From Ryuthela nishihirai (lineage: Eukaryota; Arthropoda; Arachnida; Araneae; Heptathelidae), in the NCBI GenBank assembly GCA_038380435.1, contig JAWZYU010000058.1, positions 1,612,001-1,676,000 of the forward strand: DNA of 64,000 bases. The letters run 5' to 3'. The first letter of the stretch is position 1; each line of letters opens with the position of its first letter. The position numbers and the translations under genes are program-made. This document shows, in pieces, positions 56,977 to 64,000 of the stretch. A model generated the notes under the pieces. That model worked only from the letters and a program-made list of their open reading frames with translations, had not been told where the DNA came from and searched no databases.

Positions 56977-58446
56977 CAGGGTGAATCTGAAAAAGTGGGC
57001 AAAACTTTACGGGGTGGTAGAACGTAGCTATACGAGCAATATTCGTCATAGAATATATGATCGGAACGCAAGCGGTGAGAAGTTAAAAGGCAGTTTTCCA
57101 CTGTCACATTTAAAGAATGAACACAAGAAGGAGAGGAGATACTTCAGAAAACATTTTATTAACAGGAATGTAATTGAGGTACATGCTCAAAGAAATTGCT
57201 CAAAAGAGCTGCCGCCAGCTGTAATGCAGGCTTCACACCTGCGGGATAGGGCCCGACGCACATTTGCGAAGACACCAGGCATTTCTCGAATATCGCCGGC
57301 AACAACGGCGATCCTGGCGACTAGATCCATATCGGTTTCAATGGGGCACTCGTAGATTAGGCTTTTCATATGGCCCCACAGGAAAAAGTCCAAACACGAG
57401 AGATCCAGCGATCTTGGTGGCCAAGCTATGGGACCACCTCGACCAATCCATCGCCCTGGGAACGTTGCATGTAAAGTGTTCCGCACATCTAAGCTGAAGT
57501 GTGCAGGCGCACCGTCGTGCTGGAACCACATTCTCGACATGCTGGGGGTTGGAATCGGACGCAGCAGCTCCGGCAACACCTCTAGTAGGAATGTCTTATA
57601 TGATTTGCCGTCCAGACGGTGTGGCAGGAGGTATGGGCCAACCAAATGGTCATGGAGGATCCCTGCCCAAACATTTATGGAGAACCGCTGCTGGAACGAA
57701 TGAGGACGTGTGGCATGCGGGTTTGTAGATGTCCACGTGTGTGAATTGTGGGTATTCAAAACGCCCTCACGGGTGGAAAATGCACTCGTCCGTAAACAGA
57801 ACATGTGCACCAAAATCCGGCTGCGCTGCATTCTGCTGGAGGTACCAACGTGCGAAATCGACACGTGACTGATAGTCCACCGGTGACAACGCTTGTACCT
57901 TCTGCGTACGATAGGGGTGCATTCCTTTCTCCTGTAGCACCCGGCAAACCGACATTTGGGACACGTGTACTGCATGGGAAACCACTCGCGTGCTACATCC
58001 CGGTCGCTCTTCCACCCTACGCACAATGTCCTCTGCAAGTTGCGGCGTCCTGACACTCCTTTCACGCCCTGCGTCTTGCTTGGCCACGGTGAAGGATCCC
58101 GTTTCACGCAGCTGCCGATGCAAACGCTCGAAGGTTTTCCGATCTGGAGTGCATCTCATTGGAAACCGGTCGCGGTAACGTCTCTGTGCCTCACTTGCAT
58201 TCTCGTCCGCCGCACCGTACACAAAGTGCATATCCGCCATTTCGTGGTTAGTATAACCAGCCATCCTCTCTTCACTCCACGGTAGAAATGCCGATGGGTG
58301 CGAGGACCGACCCTTTTATACCATTTCCAACGCCACCTAGCGGCTTGCCGTTTGCTTTCCGCCCATACTTTCTATGACGAATATTGCTCGTATAGCTGCG
58401 TTCTACCACCCCGTAAAGTTTTGCCAATTTTTTCAGATTCACCCTG
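56977..58446 (-). mobile_element. Mariner-type (DD41D) DNA transposon
   Basis: The 1470-bp element has TA at both outer ends (56975-56976 and 58447-58448). Both ends begin CAGGGTGAATCTGAAAAA, and the inverted repeats match over about 100 bp with few differences. The single gene runs on the minus strand between them. The near-complete structure suggests fairly recent activity. Confidence 0.93.
57187..58264 (-). pseudogene. DD41D mariner transposase with one frameshift
   Basis: It starts MAGYTNHEMADMH (ATG at 58264), a DUF4817-like helix-turn-helix N-terminus, with LAEDIVRRVEERPGCSTR in the second DNA-binding part. The first catalytic Asp is in LFTDECIF (about 57785-57805). One extra base just after it (about 57775-57780) shifts the frame. 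The rest lies in the frame 57790-57187: HATRP, FSINVWAGI, QHDGAPAHF (second Asp), and SLDLSCLDFFLWGHMK (third Asp). Forty-one residues separate the second and third Asp, as in rosa-type DD41D mariners. It has no other visible break. Confidence 0.9.
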
Positions 58447-58448
58447 TA

Positions 58449-58807
58449 TGTAAAGTAACAGAAAGATTTAACACTTCACCCCACACGCTGTGCATACAGA
58501 ACGGCCTCTTCATTTTACTAACATATTTGGTGTAGGAATCTTCACTTTTGTATGAATGTCAACATACCAAATGAGTATTAACTGTACTAGTATTTAATTA
58601 CAAAGGATATTACATAAAAATATGATTCTTGAAATCGGTAAACGCTAAAAAGACATCGCAAAAGTAAATATAGCATTTTAATGTCGTAGTGTACTAGGTC
58701 GGTGGCTTGTTTAATAAGAACGTTAATAGTACGTTATGTGATACCTCATTATAACATACATCCCACCCTCAAAGCTGTTCTCGGTTTTACAGATGAGTCC
58801 CTACAGA
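58449..58807. other. AT-rich spacer
   Basis: No gene or element was recognised. Confidence 0.5.
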
Positions 58808-58901
58808 GTACGTTCGCTCAAAAAAATATCCGAACACTATGGTTGATTTCAGAAATTCTGAAATCAACCATAGTGTTCGGATATTTTTTGAGCGATTGTA
58901 C
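58808..58901. repeat. 94-bp near-perfect palindrome made of a transposon end
   Basis: The arms meet with almost no spacer (AGAA/TTCT near 58851-58858). Each carries CGCTCAAAAAA and TATCCGAACACTATGG, the same words as the satellite at 61133-61690. Arms differ by one A and two bases near the ends; both ends are GTAC. Confidence 0.9.
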
Positions 58902-60460
58902 ATGTACACTAAGCGGTCCCATCATTAAAGGCAGTCATATATTATGTCATAATAAGTCAGTTGCAGAATTCGGTAAATTCCTTAAAAAAGAGTTTTATAA
59001 AAAATGTTTCATAATTCAAAAATCTCAGTCAAATCTATTTAAATCAAAATATCTTTTCCGAACGCAACAAATTTTTAAAAATATGCGTTTAGTGTGGAAG
59101 CTGAATCATTTAGCAAGTTAGCTTGTTCTGCAAAACGTCATTTATGATTAGTGGAAATTAACATAATTATTACAAGGACTGCTAAAAATACTATTATATG
59201 GATTAGTAAAGTTCAGTATGACGGTTTTGCTTTCTTTTTAACTAGTTTTTATTAACTTAACACAACAATTATTTGAACTGTCATTTTAGCTGTTAAATAT
59301 TAAAATCTGCGCAACTGTGAAAATAGGGAACGAATTTTGTTGAAAATGGACACTGAAATAGGTTTGATTGCGATGATTTTAATGTAATGCTTATTTAAGA
59401 TGTTACTAAGCTATGTATCTGAGTTATTACTGAGATAACATGAAACTGTATCAAATGAAGCAGTGTGTTCTGGACATGCTTTATTTGTGTTATACGTGTT
59501 AGGAGATCATGGCTTGGACCTCCTCGAAAAAGAAGGGTTCCTAGATGATAGTAGAATTGAAAACACACCACACAATAACAGGTGGAGAATGCTGTGAAAT
59601 TTCATCATCCCCAGAGGATGTGACGATTCCCTTACCCAACAATTCTGAGTTTTGACAATACTGTTTAGCCGGAAGTACGACTCCTTACTCCGTAAAATGC
59701 TACAGGGTCAGTTCCTATCCAGTCCTAAGTCATGAAAATACCACTTTGTACATTAACCAGCGCAACACACTTCGTAGGACCTTGGAGACAGTCAATCACG
59801 CAAGATTCAGGAGTGTTACATCGGCCCTGGCTCTAAGAGAAGACTATTGCATCAGCCATTTACAATGTGTTCAAAAACCAGTAGACTTCCTCTGCATTGG
59901 CACGATTACGATTAATAACCGTTTCTTCAAAATTCTGATCCCTGTTCTGTAACTCATTCTCCTCAAAGGCGTCTCCATCTCATCAGTAAGCGATATTCGG
60001 CTATAGCATTCGTGTCTTTGTTATTGTTTTGGAAATAGAGCTTAACGAATAATGCACAATCCTTCAGTTCCGGTATCGCGGCTCTTCCTGTTCACTTTTC
60101 TGGAAAGTTTGGGAAAGTGAAAATGATCATGCTCTCTATTACAAAAGGGTCAGGTCTCTTAATGGCTTTCTGTTTTCATACTGTAACCACGTGATATATT
60201 CTCTTACTAACAAGTGATTGGTATATAAAGTGCATGGTTTTTCTGTACAGCGTCACGTTCAACCCGCTGGCAGTTTTTATAAGAATTTCATTTTTTACCT
60301 ACCATTTTATTCTGCATGACCTGATTATTATCCCCTTCAAATTTCAGCTTTGTGCAACTAACCGTTTTTATCCGCAGATCTACAAAGTAACGTAGTTTCA
60401 TTCAATCACTCAGTATATATCATCAGTTTGAAACATTTCACTGGAGACCTCCTCCTCCTT
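58902..60460. other. AT-rich DNA without a recognised gene
   Basis: Open stretches such as 59746-59952 lack any recognisable domain. Confidence 0.5.
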
Positions 60461-60464
60461 TTGG

Positions 60465-60840
60465 GGGCGGGGGTGGCTCAGTCTGCAGTGCCCCAAGTTT
60501 TGTAATCTTTAGTTCACAGTTTCGAGTCACAGCTGGTTCAGCGTTGGGATTTACCTCCGCAAAATTCCCCGCCCTGCCCATGGTCAGTAAGGGACACCGA
60601 TGAGCTTGGAAAAGTCGCCGTCCGTCGGATGGGACGTTAAGCCGTGGCCCCGTGTGCGGGAGAGCCATACCCTGTGCATGTTAAAGAACACATTGGATGA
60701 CCCTTGACGGGATCTGTCTCCCAGCAGCTGTTCCAGGGGTCCCCTCCCCCAACCATCTCTGAGCATTCGGGTTCTTTGTGACATAGGCATTTAGCCCATG
60801 GTGTGCAAAAAGGTGTCGCTCAGAGGTATAACAACCCAAC
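60465..60840 (+). mobile_element. SINE family A copy
   Basis: The head GGGGGTGGCTCAGTCTGC is followed by the body with GGGACGTTAAGCCGTGG and the end AACAACCCAACC. Flanks ACCTCCTCCTCCTTTT and ACCTCCTCCTTTT look like a target duplication differing by one triplet. Confidence 0.88.
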
Positions 60841-61132
60841 CTCCTCCTTTTACAAATTTCAAGGTTAAATCCTACACTCGATTGAGATAATAAATAATGA
60901 TTTATTTCTTGAAATATTACCTAAAATGTTATTTAGTTTCATAAAGAAATGGAAGTACAAACTTATATTCTGACCACGGATGTGTGTAACAGTCTGCAAA
61001 TACACATGAAAACCTATCATAACATAGATTCAGTGGTAACCGATAGTCATCTAAACAAGCGAAAGCAATCCGTATCGCAAAACCAATTTGCTCGAGAGCA
61101 TTTGGGTTCGGTAGTTTGACCTCTGAGAGGTA

Positions 61133-61690
61133 CAGTCGGTCAAAAAAATATCCCAACACTATGGTTGATTACAGAATTCAGAAAATATATCTGACAGTCT
61201 TTTTTAGAAATTAGTGATCTGGTAAGCACCGTGTACATACAGTCGTTCAAATATATATCCGAACACTATGGTTGATTACAGATTTCAGAAAATAATATCT
61301 GGCAAAGATTTTTTTTAGAAATTAGTTATCTGGCAACCTTCGTATACATACAGTCGCTCAAATAAATATCCGAACACTGTGGTTGATTACAGATTTCAGA
61401 AAAAAATATCTGGCAACGATTTTTTTAGAAATTAGTTATCTGGCAAGCTTCGTATACATACAGTCGCTCAAATAAATATCCGAACATTATGGTTGATTAC
61501 AGAATTCAGTAAAAATAAAGTTGGCAACGATGTTTTTAGAAATTAGTGATCTGGCAACCTTCGTGTACAGTCACTCACATAAATATCCGAACACTATGGT
61601 TGATTACGGAATTCAGAAAAAAAATATCTGGCAACGATATTTTTTAGAAATTAGTGATCTGGCAAACCTTCGTGTACAGTCGCTCATTTT
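61133..61690 (+). repeat. ~110-bp tandem repeat containing a transposon-end motif
   Basis: Units start CAGTCG.TCAAA at 61133, 61240, 61351, 61461, 61568 and 61677 (periods 107, 111, 110, 107, 109). Each contains ATATCC.AACA, ATGGTTGATTAC and TTTAGAAATTAGT.ATCTGG. The last, partial unit abuts the RTE copy. Confidence 0.92.
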
Positions 61691-63680
61691 AAATAATCTT
61701 TTTTGGACACTAACAGTACTCTTTTAGGAAAAAAGGAGCAGAAGAGACAGAATTATCTGAGTGATAAGGCACTTGAGCTTATTTCGGAAAGAAAGAACTA
61801 CAGGAATGTCTTTAATCAATACCCTACTAGTACTAATAGAAAGCATTACAGAGAACTTAATAAACGTGTAAAAGATCAGTTATCTGCTGATAAGAATCTT
61901 TGGCTTGATGGTTTGACTGACAAAGCTGAGGAAGCAGACAGCACAACAGCAGAGAGCTGTACCAGATAGTTGATGTTTTGTGTGGTAGAAAACGGAGAGG
62001 TAAACAGGGATTGAAGGATAAACAAGGTAAGGTTATAGAAGGTGAGGTTATAGAGGCTAGGTGGGCTGAGCATTTAAGTAATATTCTAAACAACGCGGTT
62101 AGTTCTATTCCGATTGTTTGCAATGATGATAGATGCATTGGTGGCTTTAATGTTGGCCTTATAACACAATCTGAAGTAATTTGGCTGTTTCTAAACTTAA
62201 ACTTCATAAATCCCCAGGGGTAGATGAAATTACTACAGAAATGCTTAGAGCTGGAAATGTTTCGGTTACCACTTGGATGACTGAAATTCTGAATATCTTT
62301 TATGATAAAGGCATGGTTCCTAAGGATTTTACCAGAGCTATTGTTATCCCTATTTTCAAAAAATGTTATCGCAGTTCTTGTGATAACTATAGGGGTATTA
62401 GCCTACTCTCTGTTCCAGAAAAAGTTCTTTCCATGATTGTGCTTAATAGAATTAAGAATCTGGTTGACAGTCAATTGCGTGATGAGCAATATGGATTCAG
62501 AAGTGGTAGGGGATGTGTGGATAAGATATTTTCACTTAGGCCGATTCTTGAGAAATGTTTAGAGTTTCAGAAACCTTTGGTTGCTAGCTTTGTTGATTTC
62601 AAAAAGGCTTTCGACTCTGTTGATCGTCATAATTTGTGGTTGATTGTGATATCATATGGTATACCAGACAAGTTAGTTAACATAATGAAAGCTCTCTATA
62701 ATAACACTGAGGTCGTGTGTGAGAGTTGGTAAGGCTTGTAGCAATTGGTTTAGCATTACTTCTGGTGTTCGACAAGGGTGCATTTTGTCTCCTTTTCTCT
62801 TTAGTTTGGTTATTGATTATGTTATGCGAAATTCACTTCAAGGGAAAGATTTTGGCCTTAAATGGACTGGAGATACGAAACTTTCTGATTTATATTATGC
62901 TGATGATTTAGCCCTTTTGGCAAATGATGTTGATGAGATGAACTCTTTCATTCGAGCTGTTGATGAGACTGGTAGTAGAGTAGGTTTGGTTATAAACAGA
63001 GAGAAAACTAAAGTGATGAAAATTGGTCAGGCAGGCTGTGATTCAATTAACCTGAATGGTTGCAGTCTTGAGCAGGTGTCACATTTTAATTATCTTGGGA
63101 GCTATGTAACAGATACTGGTGATGTGCGGCATGAGATTAACAGACGTATAGGGATTGCTGCCGAGACTTTTAAGAATCTATGGAGATTGTGGAGAAATAG
63201 GCGTATACACCTAAAGACTAAAAATAGACTATGATAGTTTGTTTCTTTCTAGGGTTAGTTATGGTAGTGAAACATGGACACTTTGTAAACAAGATAACAG
63301 GAAACTAGATGCTTTTGATTCCAGATGCTTACGCAGTATCTTGGGCTAACTTGGTAACTAATGATGAGGTTAGGCAAAGGAGTCTGCAACCTCCTTTAAG
63401 CAGCATATGTGCAGAGAGAGACTCCGTTGGTTTGGCCATGTTGGCTATATGGATAATTATAGATTGGCAAATAGGGTTATGAACAGTGTGCTTAAAGGCT
63501 TCAGAAAGAGGAGGAGACCTAGGATGCAGTGTGCTGACAATGTCAAACAGGACCTTGTTAGAATTGGTGTGCAGTGGCCAGATGCAGTAGATGTAGCTCA
63601 GGATAGACTTGCTTGGAGAACTAAATTGCACAGTCTGGTTGGACCTCCGAAGTCCATGGCTGCTTGAGGATGATCATGAT
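61690..63680 (+). mobile_element. 5'-truncated RTE-like LINE
   Basis: It starts in the endonuclease-RT linker and runs through the RT to the 3' end, GCTTGAGGATGATCATGATT, the same terminus as the copy ending at 19132. It serves as the reference for the RT part of the broken minus-strand copies. Confidence 0.9.
61703..63667 (+). pseudogene. RTE-like reverse transcriptase, frameshifted
   Basis: The pieces, in order, are linker (61703-62223), SPGVDEITTEML and DNYRGISLLSV, SFVDFKKAFDSVDRHNLW (first catalytic Asp, about 62585-62640), SGVRQGCILSPFLF, LYYADDLALLAND (catalytic YADD, about 62894-62910), VINREKTKVMKIG, and a C-terminal LRWFGHV, NRVMNSV, RRRPRMQCADNV region (63407-63667). At least five frame breaks separate them (near 61965, 62185, 62725, 63232 and 63350). 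The catalytic residues are kept, but the gene is not expressible as one protein. Confidence 0.9.
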
Positions 63681-64000
63681 TACTTATATTATTCATTCTC
63701 GTGTTTTGAAATTTAAAGATATACTACAATATAACAATAGAAGTGTGTTGTAGAAGAATCTAACAAAAGTCGTTAATAATCAGTTCTTTACTCGGGGTTC
63801 TAAAATGTATACTTATTTTAGTCAAATGATATAATAAATCTTTGATAATGACTAAAATATGCTTAATTAAGTTTAAATTTATTTCTGATAAAATATCGCG
63901 ATTAACACTGAAGCTGTTGTAAATTATTGAAAGCATGCTTGGCTACTAATCTAAGGGACGTGGGTTCAAGACCTGGATGTTTGTCTTGTTTCTATGGTGA
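63681..64000 (+). repeat. Repeat paralogous to 39730-40010 with a truncated SINE B head
   Basis: It matches the reverse complement of 39730-40010 over about 260 bp and continues into TTGGCTACTAATCTAAGGGA and GGGTTCAAGACC, a SINE B head lacking its box A region. It runs off the window end. Confidence 0.75.

Noticed and set aside
57264..58285. Plus-strand ORFs across the mariner element
   Set aside because: They are antisense shadows of the GC-rich transposase gene.

Overview
This is an AT-rich eukaryotic (metazoan) genomic window. It is dominated by transposable elements in many states of decay and holds almost no recognisable host coding sequence. The mix suggests an invertebrate, most likely an arthropod: Ty3/gypsy elements without env, RTE-like and Jockey/I-like LINEs, Tc1, DD41D mariner and Tigger DNA transposons, two tRNA-derived SINE families, and a C2H2 zinc-finger array of the CEICNKKF type. 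The species cannot be fixed from sequence alone.

Bases 1-18060 form a nest of retroelements. The innermost is a young, nearly intact Ty3/gypsy element (283-9950). Its 957-bp LTRs differ at one base by eye, and it is flanked by a 4-bp GTAC target duplication. Gag and Pol are joined by a -1 slip site (TTTAAAC) abutting the gag stop, and pol carries one in-frame stop at 4729. It sits in the leader of a second LTR element (window start to 14129), which encodes only Gag plus a short unrecognised -1-frame ORF behind its own GGGAAAC slip site. That element splits an RTE-like LINE on the minus strand (14130-16482), which in turn abuts a Jockey/I-like LINE on the plus strand (16483-18060).

Bases 18060-30000 hold AT-rich sequence, a ~230-bp tandem repeat split by an RTE copy with a 5' inversion, SINEs, a foldback element, a dead Tc1 element (24629-26066) and a scrambled RTE copy (26512-29553).

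Bases 31000-38500 are a decaying C2H2 zinc-finger locus of 84-bp units, interrupted by a Tigger/pogo element (33751-35667) inserted at a TA inside a finger.

Bases 39000-64000 are mainly non-coding. They contain many copies of two tRNA-derived SINEs, several foldbacks and palindromes, a 57-bp minisatellite, a diverged 700-bp duplication with conserved splice-donor-like sites, a possible host first exon with YY1- and X-box-like sites near 42.5-42.7 kb, a DD41D mariner with ~100-bp inverted repeats (56977-58446), a ~110-bp satellite apparently built from transposon ends (61133-61690), and a plus-strand, 5'-truncated RTE copy (61690-63680).
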